DNA of 64,000 nucleotides from Odiellus spinosus (Eukaryota > Arthropoda > Arachnida > Opiliones > Phalangiidae): positions 30,255,538 through 30,319,537 of the forward strand of contig OY987225.1 in the NCBI GenBank assembly GCA_963920705.1. The letters run 5' to 3'. Positions 26,758 through 43,100 of the stretch are shown piece by piece (the first letter of the stretch is position 1; every line of letters begins with the position of its first letter). The notes under the pieces are model-generated. The model had not been told where the DNA came from and made no database searches. It worked only from the letters and a program-made list of their open reading frames with translations. The position numbers and the translations under genes were made by a program.

Positions 26758-27074
26758 GTCTGTAACTAGCGTCGCCGATTACCCCGGCCTATCTATAATT
26801 TAGAAGATCTTTGTTTACCTTTTTTTGAGTGATTTCGTTTAATCTTATGTCGATATGTGTGCTTTTGACCTTTTTTTTCCCCAATCAGACTTTAATAAAA
26901 AGTAAAATAAATTTTAAATCTATGTTATACAGAATGGTCGCTCGCTTTGTACGCGTTGAAATTACGGTTGCCTCTAGCTAGTGCATAAACGCCCATAGAG
27001 TATTTGCACAGCCCGCTTAGACAACCCGCTTAGGCAAAAAAGGCTATAGCTTCAAGCTCTATCATTGCTATGAA
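26758..27074. other. Left flank of array 2
   Basis: About 300 bp of mixed, non-repetitive DNA lie between the hairpin repeat and the first GTCACCCC of the array. No gene was recognised. A small direct repeat, ACCCGCTTAG, is present in the variants at about 27010-27034. Confidence 0.4.
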
Positions 27075-30000
27075 CGTCACCCCTACCGTGTCACCCCAGT
27101 AATATTAATATTATGTATAGCCAAACCTCCGTGTCACCCCTACCGTGTCACCCCAGTATTATTAATATTAGAAATACATTATCAATAATAATAATAAAAT
27201 CACAATTTAGGATGATAACAAAATGGTCAAGCCCATAAGTATAGCCAAACCTCCGTGTCACCCCTACCGTGTCACCCCTACCGTGTCACCCCTACCGTGT
27301 CACCCCTACCTTGTCACCCCTACCATGTCACCCCTACCTTGTCACCCCTACCGTGTCACCCCAGTAATATTAATATTATGTATAGCCAAACCTCCGTGTC
27401 ACCCCTACCGTGTCACCCCAGTATTATTAATATTAGAAATACATTATCAATAATAATAATAAAATCTCAATTTAGGATGATAACAAGATGGTCAAGCCCA
27501 TAAGTATAGCCAAACCTCCGTGTCACCCCTACCGTGTCACCCCTACCGTGTCACCCCTACCTTGTCACCCCTACCGTGTCACCCCTACCTTGTCACCCCT
27601 ACCTTGTCACCCCTACCTTGTCACCCCAGTAATATTAATATTATGTATAGCCAAACCTCCGTGTCACCCCTACCGTGTCACCCCAGTATTATTAATATTA
27701 GAAATACATTATCAATAATAATAATAAAATCACAATTTAGGATGATAACAAGATGGTCAAGCCCATAAGTATAGCCAAACCTCCGTGTCACCCCTACCGT
27801 GTCACCCCTACTTTGTCACCCCTACCGTGTCACACCTACCTTGTCACCCCTACCGTGTCACCCCAGTAATATTAATATTATGTATAGCCAAACCTCCGTG
27901 TCACCCCTACCGTGTCACCCCAGTATTATTAATATTAGAAATACATTATCAATAATAATAATAAAATCACAATTTAGGATGATAACAAGATGGTCAAGCC
28001 CATAAGTATAGCCAAACCTCCGTGTCACCCCTACCGTGTCACCCCTACTTTGTCACCCCTACCGTGTCACCCCTACCTTGTCACCCCTACCGTGTCACCC
28101 CAGTAATATTAATATTATGTATAGCCAAACCTCCGTGTCACCCCTACCGTGTCACCCCAGTATTATTAATATTAGAAATACATTATCAATAATAATAATA
28201 AAATCACAATTTAGGATGATAACAAGATGGTCAAGCCCATAAGTATAGCCAAACCTCCGTGTCACCCCTACCGTGTCACCCCTACCGTGTCACCCCTACC
28301 TTGTCACCCCTACCGTGTCACCCCTACCTTGTCACCCCTACCTTGTCACCCCTACCGTGTCACCCCAGTAATATTAATATTATGTATAGCCAAACCTCCG
28401 TGTCACCCCTACCGTGTCACCCCAGTATTATTAATATTAGAAATACATTATACATAATAATAATAAAATCACAATTTAGGATGATAACAAGATGGTCAAG
28501 CCCATAAGTATAGCCAAACCTCCGTGTCACCCCTACCGTGTCACCCCTACCTTGTCACCCCTACCGTGTCACCCCTACCTTGTCACCCCTACCGTGTCAC
28601 CCCAGTAATATTAATATTATGTATAGCCAAACCTCCGTGTCACCCCTACCGTGTCACCCCAGTATTATTAATATTAGAAATACATTATCAATAATAATAA
28701 TAAAATCACAATTTAGGATGATAACAAGATGGTCAAGCCCATAAGTATAGCCAAACCTCCGTGTCACCCCTACCGTGTCACCCCTACCGTGTCACCCCTA
28801 CCTTGTCACCCCTACCGTGTCACCCCTACCTTGTCACCCCTACCTTGTCACCCCTACCGTGTCACCCCAGTAATATTAATATTATGTATAGCCAAACCTC
28901 CGTGTCACCCCTACCGTGTCACCCCAGTATTATTAATATTAGAAATACATTATACATAATAATAATAAAATCACAATTTAGGATGATAACAAGATGGTCA
29001 AGCCCATAAGTATAGCCAAACCTCCGTGTCACCCCTACCGTGTCACCCCTACCTTGTCACCCCTACCGTGTCACCCCTACCTTGTCACCCCTACCGTGTC
29101 ACCCCAGTAATATTAATATTATGTATAGCCAAACCTCCGTGTCACCCCTACCGTGTCACCCCAGTATTATTAATATTAGAAATACATTATCAATAATAAT
29201 AATAAAATCACAATTTATGATGATAACAAAATGGTCAAGCCCATAAGTATAGCCAAACCTCCGTGTCACCCCTACCGTGTCACCCCTACCGTGTCACCCC
29301 TACCGTGTCACCCCTACCTTGTCACCCCTACCGTGTCACCCCTACCTTGTCACCCCTACCGTGTCACCCCAGTAATATTAATATTATGTATAGCCAAACC
29401 TCCGTGTCACCCCTACCGTGTCACCCCAGTATTATTAATATTAGAAATACATTATCAATAATAATAATTAAATCACAATTTAGGATGATAACAAGATGGT
29501 CAAGCCCATAAGTATAGCCAAACCTCCGTGTCACCCCTACCGTGTCACCCCTACTTTGTCACCCCTACCGTGTCACCCCTACCTTGTCACCCCTACCGTG
29601 TCACCCCAGTAATATTAATATTATGTATAGCCAAACCTCCGTGTCACCCCTACCGTGTCACCCCAGTATTATTAATATTAGAAATACATTATCAATAATA
29701 ATAATAAAATCACAATTTATGATGATAACAAAATGGTCAAGCCCATAAGTATAGCCAAACCTCCGTGTCACCCCTACCGTGTCACCCCTACCGTGTCACC
29801 CCTACCTTGTCACCCCTACCGTGTCACCCCTACCTTGTCACCCCTACCGTGTCACCCCAGTAATATTAATATTATGTATAGCCAAACCTCCGTGTCACCC
29901 CTACCGTGTCACCCCAGTATTATTAATATTAGAAATACATTATCAATAATAATAATTAAATCACAATTTAGGATGATAACAAGATGGTCAAGCCCATAAG

Positions 30001-33000
30001 TATAGCCAAACCTCCGTGTCACCCCTACCGTGTCACCCCTACTTTGTCACCCCTACCGTGTCACCCCTACCTTGTCACCCCTACCGTGTCACCCCAGTAA
30101 TATTAATATTATGTATAGCCAAACCTCCGTGTCACCCCTACCGTGTCACCCCAGTATTATTAATATTAGAAATACATTATCAATAATAATAATAAAATCA
30201 CAATTTAGGATGATAACAAGATGGTCAAGCCCATAAGTATAGCCAAACCTCCGTGTCACCCCTACCGTGTCACCCCTACTTTGTCACCCCTACCGTGTTA
30301 CCCCTACCTTGTCACCCCTACCGTGTCACCCCAGTAATATTAATATTATGTATAGCCAAACCTCCGTGTCACCCCTACCGTGTCACCCCAGTATTATTAA
30401 TATTAGAAATACATTATCAATAATAATAATAAAATCACAATTTAGGATGATAACAAGATGGTCAAGCCCATAAGTATAGCCAAACCTCCGTGTCACCCCT
30501 ACCGTGTCACCCCTACCTTGTCACCCCTACCTTGTCACCCCTACCGTGTCACCCCAGTAATATTAATATTATGTATAGCCAAACCTCCGTGTCACCCCTA
30601 CCGTGTCACCCCAGTATTATTAATATTAGAAATACATTATACATAATAATAATAAAATCACAATTTAGGATGATAACAAGATGGTCAAGCCCATAAGTAT
30701 AGCCAAACCTCCGTGTCACCCCTACCGTGTCACCCCTACCTTGTCACCCCTACCGTGTCACCCCAGTAATATTAATATTATGTATAGCCAAACCTCCGTG
30801 TCACCCCTACCGTGTCACCCCAGTATTATTAATATTAGAAATACATTATCAATAATAATAATAAAATCACAATTTAGGATGATAACAAGATGGTCAAGCC
30901 CATAAGTATAGCCAAACCTCCGTGTCACCCCTACCGTGTCACCCCTACCGTGTCACCCCTACCTTGTCACCCCTACCGTGTCACCCCTACCTTGTCACCC
31001 CTACCTTGTCACCCCTACCGTGTCACCCCAGTAATATTAATATTATGTATAGCCAAACCTCCGTGTCACCCCTACCGTGTCACCCCTACCTTGTCACCCC
31101 TACCGTGTCACCCCAGTAATATTAATATTATGTATAGCCAAACCTCCGTGTCACCCCTACCGTGTCACCCCAGTATTATTAATATTAGAAATACATTATA
31201 CATAATAATAATAAAATCACAATTTAGGATGATAACAAGATGGTCAAGCCCATAAGTATAGCCAAACCTCCGTGTCACCCCTACCGTGTCACCCCTACCT
31301 TGTCACCCCTACCGTGTCACCCCAGTAATATTAATATTATGTATAGCCAAACCTCCGTGTCACCCCTACCGTGTCACCCCAGTATTATTAATATTAGAAA
31401 TACATTATCAATAATAATAATAAAATCACAATTTAGGATGATAACAAGATGGTCAAGCCCATAAGTATAGCCAAACCTCCGTGTCACCCCTACCGTGTCA
31501 CCCCTACCGTGTCACCCCTACCTTGTCACCCCTACCGTGTCACCCCTACCTTGTCACCCCTACCTTGTCACCCCTACCGTGTCACCCCAGTAATATTAAT
31601 ATTATGTATAGCCAAACCTCCGTGTCACCCCTACCGTGTCACCCCTACCTTGTCACCCCTACCGTGTCACCCCAGTAATATTAATATTATGTATAGCCAA
31701 TTCTCCGTGTCACCCCTACCGTGTCACCCCAGTATTATTAATATTAGAAATACATTATACATAATAATAATAAAATCACAATTTAGGATGATAACAAAAT
31801 GGTCAAGCCCATAAGTATAGCCAAACCTCCGTGTCACCCCTACCGTGTCACCCCTACCGTGTCACCCCTACCTTGTCACCCCTACCGTTTCACCCCTACC
31901 TTGTCACCCCTACCGTGTCACCCCAGTAATATTAATATTATGTATAGCCAAACCTCCGTGTCACCCCTACCGTGTCACCCCAGTATTATTAATATTAGAA
32001 ATACTTTATCAATAATAATAATAAAATCACAATTTAGGATGATAACAAGATGGTCAAGCCCATAAGCATAGCCAAACCTCCGTGTCACCCCTACCGTGTC
32101 ACCCCTACCGTGTCACCCCTACCTTGTCACCCCTACCGTGTCACCCCTACCTTGTCACCCCTACCTTGTCACCCCTACCGTGTCACCCCAGTAATATTAA
32201 TATTATGTATAGCCAAACCTCCGTGTCACCCCAGTATTATTAATATTAGAAATACATTATCAATAATAATAATAAAATCACAATTTAGGATGATAACAAG
32301 ATGGTCAAGCCCATAAGTATAGCCAAACCTCCGTGTCACCCCTACCGTGTCACCCCTACTTTGTCACCCCTACCGTGTCACCCCTACCTTGTCACCCCTA
32401 CCGTGTCACCCCAGTAATATTAATATTATGTATAGCCAAACCTCCGTGTCACCCCTACCGTGTCACCCCAGTATTATTAATATTAGAAATACATTATCAA
32501 TAATAATAATAAAATCACAATTTAGGATGATAACAAGATGGTCAAGCCCATAAGTATAGCCAAACCTCCGTGTCACCCCTACCGTGTCACCCCTACCGTG
32601 TCACCCCTACCTTGTCACCCCTACCGTGTCACCAATACCTTGTCACCCCTACCTTGTCACCCCTACCTTGTCACCCCTACCGTGTCACCCCAGTAATATT
32701 AATATTATGTATAGCCAAACCTCCGTGTCACCCCTACCGTGTCATCCCAGTATTATTAATATTAGAAATACATTATACATAATAATAATAAAATCACAAT
32801 TTAGGATGATAACAAGATGGTCAAGCCCATAAGTATAGCCAAACCTCCGTGTCACCCCTACCGTGTCACCCCTACTTTGTCACCCCTACCGTGTCACCCC
32901 TACCTTGTCACCCCTACCGTGTCACCCCAGTAATATTAATATTATGTATAGCCAAACCTCCGTGTCACCCCTACCGTGTCACCCCAGTATTATTAATATT

Positions 33001-35957
33001 AGAAATACATTATCAATAATAATAATAAAATCACAATTTAGGATGATAACAAGATGGTCAAGCCCATAAGTATAGCCAAACCTCCGTGTCACCCCTACCG
33101 TGTCACCCCTACTTTGTCACCCCTACCGTGTCACCCCTACCTTGTCACCCCTACCGTGTCACCCCAGTAATATTAATATTATGTATAGCCAAACCTCCGT
33201 GTCACCCCTACCGTGTCACCCCAGTATTATTAATATTAGAAATACATTATCAATAATAATAATAAAATCACAATTTAGGATGATAACAAGATGGTCAAGC
33301 CCATAAGTATAGCCAAACCTCCGTGTCACCCCTACCGTGTCACCCCTACTTTGTCACCCCTACCGTGTCACCCCTACCTTGTCACCCCTACCGTGTCACC
33401 CCAGTAATATTAATATTATGTATAGCCAAACCTCCGTGTCACCCCTACCGTGTCACCCCAGTATTATTAATATTAGAAATACATTATCAATAATAATAAT
33501 AAAATCACAATTTAGGATGATAACAAGATGGTCAAGCCCATAAGTATAGCCAAACCTCCGTGTCACCCCTACCGTGTCACCCCTACCTTGTCACCCCTAC
33601 CGTGTCACCCCAGTAATATTAATATTATGTATAGCCAAACCTCCGTGTCACCCCTACCGTGTCACCCCAGTATTATTAATATTAGAAATACATTATCAAT
33701 AATAATAATAAAATCACAATTTAGGATGATAACAAGATGGTCAAGCCCATAAGCATAGCCAAACCTCCGTGTCACCCCTACCGTGTCACCCCTACCGTGT
33801 CACCCCTACCTTGTCACCCCTACCGTGTCACCCCTATCTTGTCACCCCTACCTTGTCACCCCTACCGTGTCACCCCAGTAATATTAATATTATGTATAGC
33901 CAAACCTCCGTGTCACCCCAGTATTATTAATATTAGAAATACATTATCAATAATAATAATAAAATCACAATTTAGGATGATAACAAGATGGTCAAGCCCA
34001 TAAGTATAGCCAAACCTCCGTGTCACCCCTACTTTGTCACCCCTACCGTGTCACCCCTACCTTGTCACCCCTACCGTGTCACCCCAGTAATATTAATATT
34101 ATGTATAGCCAAACCTCCGTGTCACCCCTACCGTGTCACCCCAGTATTATTAATATTAGAAATACATTATCAATAATAATAATAAAATCACAATTTAGGA
34201 TGATAACAAGATGGTCAAGCCCATAAGTATAGCCAAACCTCCGTGTCACCCCTACCGTGTCACCCCTACCGTGTCACCCCTACCTTGTCACCCCTACCGT
34301 GTCACCCCTACCTTGTCACCCCTACCTTGTCACCCCTACCGTGTCACCCCAGTAATATTAATATTATGTATAGCCAAACCTCCGTGTCACCCCTACCGTG
34401 TCACCCCAGTATTATTAATATTAGAAATACATTATACATAATAATAATAAAATCACAATTTAGGATGATAACAAGATGGTCAAGCCCATAAGTATAGCCA
34501 AACCTCCGTGTCACCCCTACCGTGTCACCCCTACTTTGTCACCCCTACCGTGTCACCCCTACCTTGTCACCCCTACCGTGTCACCCCAGTAATATTAATA
34601 TTATGTATAGCCAAACCTCCGTGTCACCCCTACCGTGTCACCCCAGTATTATTAATATTAGAAATACATTATCAATAATAATAATAAAATCACAATTTAG
34701 GATGATAACAAGATGGTCAAGCCCATAAGTATAGCCAAACCTCCGTGTCACCCCTACCGTGTCACCCCTACTTTGTCACCCCTACCGTGTCACCCCTACC
34801 TTGTCACCCCTACCGTGTCACCCCAGTAATATTAATATTATGTATAGCCAAACCTCCGTGTCACCCCTACCGTGTCACCCCAGTATTATTAATATTAGAA
34901 ATACATTATCAATAATAATAATAAAATCACAATTTAGGATGATAACAAGATGGTCAAGCCCATAAGTATAGCCAAACCTCCGTGTCACCCCTACCGTGTC
35001 ACCCCTACTTTGTCACCCCTACCGTGTCACCCCTACCTTGTCACCCCTACCGTGTCACCCCAGTAATATTAATATTATGTATAGCCAAACCTCCGTGTCA
35101 CCCCTACCGTGTCACCCCAGTATTATTAATATTAGAAATACATTATCAATAATAATAATAAAATCACAATTTAGGATGATAACAAGATGGTCAAGCCCAT
35201 AAGTATAGCCAAACCTCCGTGTCACCCCTACCGTGTCACCCCTACCGTGTCACCCCTACCTTGTCACCCCTACCGTGTCACCCCTACCTTGTCACCCCTA
35301 CCTTGTCACCCCTACCGTGTCACCCCAGTAATATTAATATTATGTATAGCCAAACCTCCGTGTCACCCCTACCGTGTCACCCCAGTATTATTAATATTAG
35401 AAATACATTATACATAATAATAATAAAATCACAATTTAGGATGATAACAAGATGGTCAAGCCCATAAGTATAGCCAAACCTCCGTGTCACCCCTACCGTG
35501 TCACCCCTACTTTGTCACCCCTACCGTGTCACCCCTACCTTGTCACCCCTACCGTGTCACCCCAGTAATATTAATATTATGTATAGCCAAACCTCCGTGT
35601 CACCCCTACCGTGTCACCCCAGTATTATTAATATTAGAAATACATTATCAATAATAATAATAAAATCACAATTTAGGATGATAACAAGATGGTCAAGCCC
35701 ATAAGTATAGCCAAACCTCCGTGTCACCCCTACCGTGTCACCCCTACTTTGTCACCCCTACCGTGTCACCCCTACCTTGTCACCCCTACCGTGTCACCCC
35801 AGTAATATTAATATTATGTATAGCCAAACCTCCGTGTCACCCCTACCGTGTCACCCCAGTATTATTAATATTAGAAATACATTATCAATAATAATAATAA
35901 AATCACAATTTAGGATGATAACAAGATGGTCAAGCCCATAAGTATAGCCAAACCTCC

Positions 35958-38900
35958 GTGTCACCCCTACCGTGTCACCCCTACTTTGTCACCCCTACCG
36001 TGTCACCCCTACCTTGTCGCCCCTACCGTGTCACCCTAGTAATATTAATATTATGTATAGCCAAACCTCCGTGTCACCCCTACCGTGTCACCCCTACTTT
36101 GTCACCCCTACCGTGTCACCCCTACCTTGTCACCCCTACCGTGTCACCCCAGTAATATTAATATTATGTATAGCCAAACCTCCGTGTCACCCCAGTATTA
36201 TTAATATTAGAAATACATTATCAATAATAATAATAAAATCACAATTTAGGATGATAACAAGATGGTCAAGCCCATAAGTATAGCCAAACCTCCGTGTCAC
36301 CCCTACCGTGTCACCCCTACTTTGTCACCCCTACCGTGTCACCCCTACCTTGTCACCCCTACCGTGTCACCCCTACCGTGTCACCCCTACCTTGTCACCC
36401 CTACCTTGTCACCCCTACCGTGTCACCCCAGTAATATTAATATTATGTATAGCCAAACCTCCGTGTCACCCCTACCGTGTCACCCCAGTATTATTAATAT
36501 TAGAAATACATTATACATAATAATAATAAAATCACAATTTAGGATGATAACAAGATGGTCAAGCCCATAAGTATAGCCAAACCTCCGTGTCACCCCTACC
36601 GTGTCACCCCTACTTTGTCACCCCTACCGTGTCACCCCTACCTTGTCACCCCTACCGTGTCACCCCAGTAATATTAATATTATGTATAGCCAAACCTCCG
36701 TGTCACCCCTACCGTGTCACCCCAGTATTATTAATATTAGAAATACATTATCAATAATAATAATAAAATCACAATTTAGGATGATAACAAGATGGTCAAG
36801 CCCATAAGTATAGCCAAACCTCCGTGTCACCCCTACCGTGTCACCCCTACTTTGTCACCCCTACCGTGTCACCCCTACCTTGTCACCCCTACCGTGTCAC
36901 CCCAGTAATATTAATATTATGTATAGCCAAACCTCCGTGTCACCCCTACCGTGTCACCCCAGTATTATTAATATTAGAAATACATTATCAATAATAATAA
37001 TAAAATCACAATTTAGGATGATAACAAGATGGTCAAGCCCATAAGTATAGCCAAACCTCCGTGTCACCCCTACCGTGTCACCCCTACTTTGTCACCCCTA
37101 CCGTGTCACCCCTACCTTGTCACCCCTACCGTGTCACCCCTACCGTGTCACCCCTACCTTGTCACCCCTACCTTGTCACCCCTACCGTGTCACCCCAGTA
37201 ATATTAATATTATGTATAGCCAAACCTCCGTGTCACCCCTACCGTGTCACCCCAGTATTATTAATATTAGAAATACATTATACATAATAATAATAAAATC
37301 ACAATTTAGGATGATAACAAGATGGTCAAGCCCATAAGTATAGCCAAACCTCCGTGTCACCCCTACCGTGTCACCCCTACTTTGTCACCCCTACCGTGTC
37401 ACCCCTACCTTGTCACCCCTACCGTGTCACCCCAGTAATATTAATATTATGTATAGCCAAACCTCCGTGTCACCCCTACCGTGTCACCCCAGTATTATTA
37501 ATATTAGAAATACATTATCAATAATAATAATAAAATCACAATTTAGGATGATAACAAGATGGTCAAGCCCATAAGTATAGCCAAACCTCCGTGTCACCCC
37601 TACCGTGTCACCCCTACTTTGTCACCCCTACCGTGTCACCCCTACCTTGTCACCCCTACCGTGTCACCCCAGTAATATTAATATTATGTATAGCCAAACC
37701 TCCGTGTCACCCCTACCGTGTCACCCCAGTATTATTAATATTAGAAATACATTATCAATAATAATAATAAAATCACAATTTAGGATGATAACAAGATGGT
37801 CAAGCCCATAAGTATAGCCAAACCTCCGTGTCACCCCTACCGTGTCACCCCTACTTTGTCACCCCTACCGTGTCACCCCTACCTTGTCACCCCTACCGTG
37901 TCACCCCAGTAATATTAATATTATGTATAGCCAAACCTCCGTGTCACCCCTACCGTGTCACCCCAGTATTATTAATATTAGAAATACATTATCAATAATA
38001 ATAATAAAATCACAATTTAGGATGATAACAAGATGGTCAAGCCCATAAGTATAGCCAAACCTCCGTGTCACCCCTACCGTGTCACCCCTACTTTGTCACC
38101 CCTACCGTGTCACCCCTACCTTGTCGCCCCTACCGTGTCACCCTAGTAAAATTAATATTATGTATAGCCAAACCTCCGTGTCACCCCTACCGTGTCACCC
38201 CTACTTTGTCACCCCTACCGTGTCACCCCTACCTTGTCACCCCTACCGTGTCACCCCAGTAATATTAATATTATGTATAGCCAAACCTCCGTGTCACCCC
38301 AGTATTATTAATATTAGAAATACATTATCAATAATAATAATAAAATCACAATTTAGGATGATAACAAGATGGTCAAGCCCATAAGTATAGCCAAACCTCC
38401 GTGTCACCCCTACCGTGTCACCCCTACTTTGTCACCCCTACCGTGTCACCCCTACCTTGTCACCCCTACCGTGTCACCCCTACCGTGTCACCCCTACCTT
38501 GTCACCCCTACCTTGTCACCCCTACCGTGTCACCCCAGTAATATTAATATTATGTATAGCCAAACCTCCGTGTCACCCCTACCGTGTCACCCCAGTATTA
38601 TTAATATTAGAAATACATTATACATAATAATAATAAAATCACAATTTAGGATGATAACAAGATGGTCAAGCCCATAAGTATAGCCAAACCTCCGTGTCAC
38701 CCCTACCGTGTCACCCCTACTTTGTCACCCCTACCGTGTCACCCCTACCTTGTCACCCCTACCGTGTCACCCCAGTAATATTAATATTATGTATAGCCAA
38801 ACCTCCGTGTCACCCCTACCGTGTCACCCCAGTATTATTAATATTAGAAATACATTATCAATAATAATAATAAAATCACAATTTAGGATGATAACAAGAT

Positions 38901-40100
38901 GGTCAAGCCCATAAGTATAGCCAAACCTCCGTGTCACCCCTACCGTGTCACCCCTACTTTGTCACCCCTACCGTGTCACCCCTACCTTGTCACCCCTACC
39001 GTGTCACCCCAGTAATATTAATATTATGTATAGCCAAACCTCCGTGTCACCCCTACCGTGTCACCCCAGTATTATTAATATTAGAAATACATTATCAATA
39101 ATAATAATAAAATCACAATTTAGGATGATAACAAGATGGTCAAGCCCATAAGTATAGCCAAACCTCCGTGTCACCCCTACCGTGTCACCCCTACTTTGTC
39201 ACCCCTACCGTGTCACCCCTACCTTGTCACCCCTACCGTGTCACCCTAGTAATATTAATATTATGTATAGCCAAACCTCCGTGTCACCCCAGTATTATTA
39301 ATATTAGAAATACATTATCAATAATAATAATAAAATCACAATTTAGGATGATAACAAGATGGTCAAGCCCATAAGTATAGCCAAACCTCCGTGTCACCCC
39401 TACCGTGTCACCCCTACTTTGTCACCCCTACCGTGTCACCCCTACCTTGTCACCCCTACCGTGCCACCCCAGTAATATTAATATTATGTATAGCCAAACC
39501 TCCGTGTCACCCCTACCGTGTCACCCCAGTATTATTAATATTAGAAATACATTATCAATAATAATAATAAAATCACAATTTAGGATGATAACAAGATGGT
39601 CAAGCCCATAAGTATAGCCAAACCTCCGTGTCACCCCTACCGTGTCACCCCTACCGTGTCACCCCTACCTTGTCACCCCTACCGTGTCACCCCTACCTTG
39701 TCACCCCTACCGTGTCACCCCAGTAATATTAATATTATGTATAGCCAAACCTCCGTGTCACCCCTACCGTGTCACCCCAGTATTATTAATATTAGAAATA
39801 CATTATACATAATAATAATAAAATCACAATTTAGGATGATAACAAGATGGTCAAGCCCATAAGTTTAGCCAAACCTCCGTGTCACCCCTACCGTGTCACC
39901 CCTACTTTGTCACCCCTACCGTGTCACCCCTACCTTGTCACCCCTACCGTGTCACCCCAGTAATATTAATATTATGTATAGCCAGACCTCCGTGTCACCC
40001 CTACCGTGTCACCCCAGTATTATTAATATTAGAAATACATTATCAATAATAATAATAAAATCACAATTTAGGATGATAACAAGATGGTCAAGCCCATAAG
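35958..40100. repeat. 2107-bp segmental duplication inside array 2
   Basis: Unit patterns from about 35958 recur from about 38065 at an offset of 2107 bp. Both copies carry the private variants CTTGTCGCCCCTACC (about 36013 and 38120) and GTCACCCTAGTAA. This shows multi-unit amplification rather than single-unit turnover. Confidence 0.8.
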
Positions 40101-43100
40101 TATAGCCAAACCTCCGTGTCACCCCTACCGTGTCACCCCTACTTTGTCACCCCTACCGTGTCACCCCTACCTTGTCACCCCTACCGTGTCACCCTAGTAA
40201 TATTAATATTATGTATAGCCAAACCTCCGTGTCACCCCAGTATTATTAATATTAGAAATACATTATCAATAATAATAATAAAATCACAATTTAGGATGAT
40301 AACAAGATGGTCAAGCCCATAAGTATAGCCAAACCTCCGTGTCACCCCTACCGTGTCACCCCTACTTTGTCACCCCTACCGTGTCACCCCTACCTTGTCA
40401 CCCCTACCGTGTCACCCCAGTAATATTAATATTATGTATAGCCAAACCTCCGTGTCACCCCTACCGTGTCACCCCAGTATTATTAATATTAGAAATACAT
40501 TATCAATAATAATAATAAAATCACAATTTAGGATGATAACAAGATGGTCAAGCCCATAAGTATAGCCAAACCTCCGTGTCACCCCTACCGTGTCACCCCT
40601 ACCGTGTCACCCCTACCTTGTCACCCCTACCGTGTCACCCCTACCTTGTCACCCCTACCTTGTCACCCCTACCGTGTCACCCCAGTAATATTAATATTAT
40701 GTATAGCCAAACCTCCGTGTCACCCCTACCGTGTCACCCCAGTATTATTAATATTAGAAATACATTATACATAATAATAATAAAATCACAATTTAGGATG
40801 ATAACAAGATGGTCAAGCCCATAAGTATAGCCAAACCTCCGTGTCACCCCTACCGTGTCACCCCTACTTTGTCACCCCTACCGTGTCACCCCTACCTTGT
40901 CACCCCTACCGTGTCACCCCAGTAATATTAATATTATGTATAGCCAAACCTCCGTGTCACCCCTACCGTGTCACCCCAGTATTATTAATATTAGAAATAC
41001 ATTATCAATAATAATAATAAAATCACAATTTAGGATGATAACAAGATGGTCAAGCCCATAAGTATAGCCAAACCTCCGTGTCACCCCTACCGTGTCACCC
41101 CTACTTTGTCACCCCTACCGTGTCACCCCTACCTTGTCACCCCTACCGTGTCACCCCAGTAATATTAATATTATGTATAGCCAAACCTCCGTGTCACCCC
41201 TACCGTGTCACCCCAGTATTATTAATATTAGAAATACATTATCAATAATAATAATAAAATCACAATTTAGGATGATAACAAGATGGTCAAGCCCATAAGT
41301 ATAGCCAAACCTCCGTGTCACCCCTACCGTGTCACCCCTACTTTGTCACCCCTACCGTGTCACCCCTACCTTGTCACCCCTACCGTGTCACCCCAGTAAT
41401 ATTAATATTATGTATAGCCAAACCTCCGTGTCACCCCTACCGTGTCACCCCAGTATTATTAATATTAGAAATACATTATCAATAATAATAATAAAATCAC
41501 AATTTAGGATGATAACAAGATGGTCAAGCCCATAAGTATAGCCAAACCTCCGTGTCACCCCTACCGTGTCACCCCTACCGTGTCACCCCTACCTTGTCAC
41601 CCCTACCGTGTCACCCCTACCTTGTCACCCCTACCTTGTCACCCCTACCGTGTCACCCCAGTAATATTAATATTATGTATAGCCAAACCTCCGTGTCACC
41701 CCTACCGTGTCACCCCAGTATTATTAATATTAGAAATACATTATACATAATAATAATAAAATCACAATTTAGGATGATAACAAGATGGTCAAGCCCATAA
41801 GTATAGCCAAACCTCCGTGTCACCCCTACCGTGTCACCCCTACTTTGTCACCCCTACCGTGTCACCCCTACCTTGTCACCCCTACCGTGTCACCCCAGTA
41901 ATATTAATATTATGTATAGCCAAACCTCCGTGTCACCCCTACCGTGTCACCCCAGTATTATTAATATTAGATATACATTATCAATAATAATAATAAAATC
42001 ACAATTTAGGATGATAACAAGATGGTCAAGCCCATAAGTATAGCCAAACCTCCGTGTCACCCCTACCGTGTCACCCCTACTTTGTCACCCCTACCGTGTC
42101 ACCCCTACCTTGTCACCCCTACCGTGTCACCCCAGTAATATTAATATTATGTATAGCCAAACCTCCGTGTCACCCCTACCGTGTCACCCCAGTATTATTA
42201 ATATTAGAAATACATTATCAATAATAATAATAAAATCACAATTTAGGATGATAACAAGATGGTCAAGCCCATAAGTATAGCCAAACCTCCGTGTCACCCC
42301 TACCGTGTCACCCCTACTTTGTCACCCCTACCGTGTCACCCCTACCTTGTCACCCCTACCGTGTCACCCCAGTAATATTAATATTATGTATAGCCAAACC
42401 TCCGTGTCACCCCTACCGTGTCACCCCAGTATTATTAATATTAGAAATACATTATCAATAATAATAATAAAATCACAATTTAGGATGATAACAAGATGGT
42501 CAAGCCCATAAGTATAGCCAAACCTCCGTGTCACCCCTACCGTGTCACCCCTACCTTGTCACCCCTACCGTGTCACCCCTACCTTGTCACCCCTACCTTG
42601 TCACCCCTACCGTGTCACCCCAGTAATATTAATATTATGTATAGCCAAACCTCCGTGTCACCCCTACCGTGTCACCCCAGTATTATTAATATTAGAAATA
42701 CATTATACATAATAATAATAAAATCACAATTTAGGATGATAACAAGATGGTCAAGCCCATAAGTTTAGCCAAACCTCCGTGTCACCCCTACCGTGTCACC
42801 CCTACTTTGTCACCCCTACCGTGTCACCCCTACCTTGTCACCCCTACCGTGTCACCCCAGTAATATTAATATTATGTATAGCCAAACCTCCGTGTCACCC
42901 CTACCGTGTCACCCCAGTATTATTAATATTAGAAATACATTATCAATAATAATAATAAAATCACAATTTAGGATGATAACAAGATGGTCAAGCCCATAAG
43001 TATAGCCAAACCTCCGTGTCACCCCTACCGTGTCACCCCTACTTTGTCACCCCTACCGTGTCACCCCTACCTTGTCACCCCTACCGTGTCACCCTAGTAA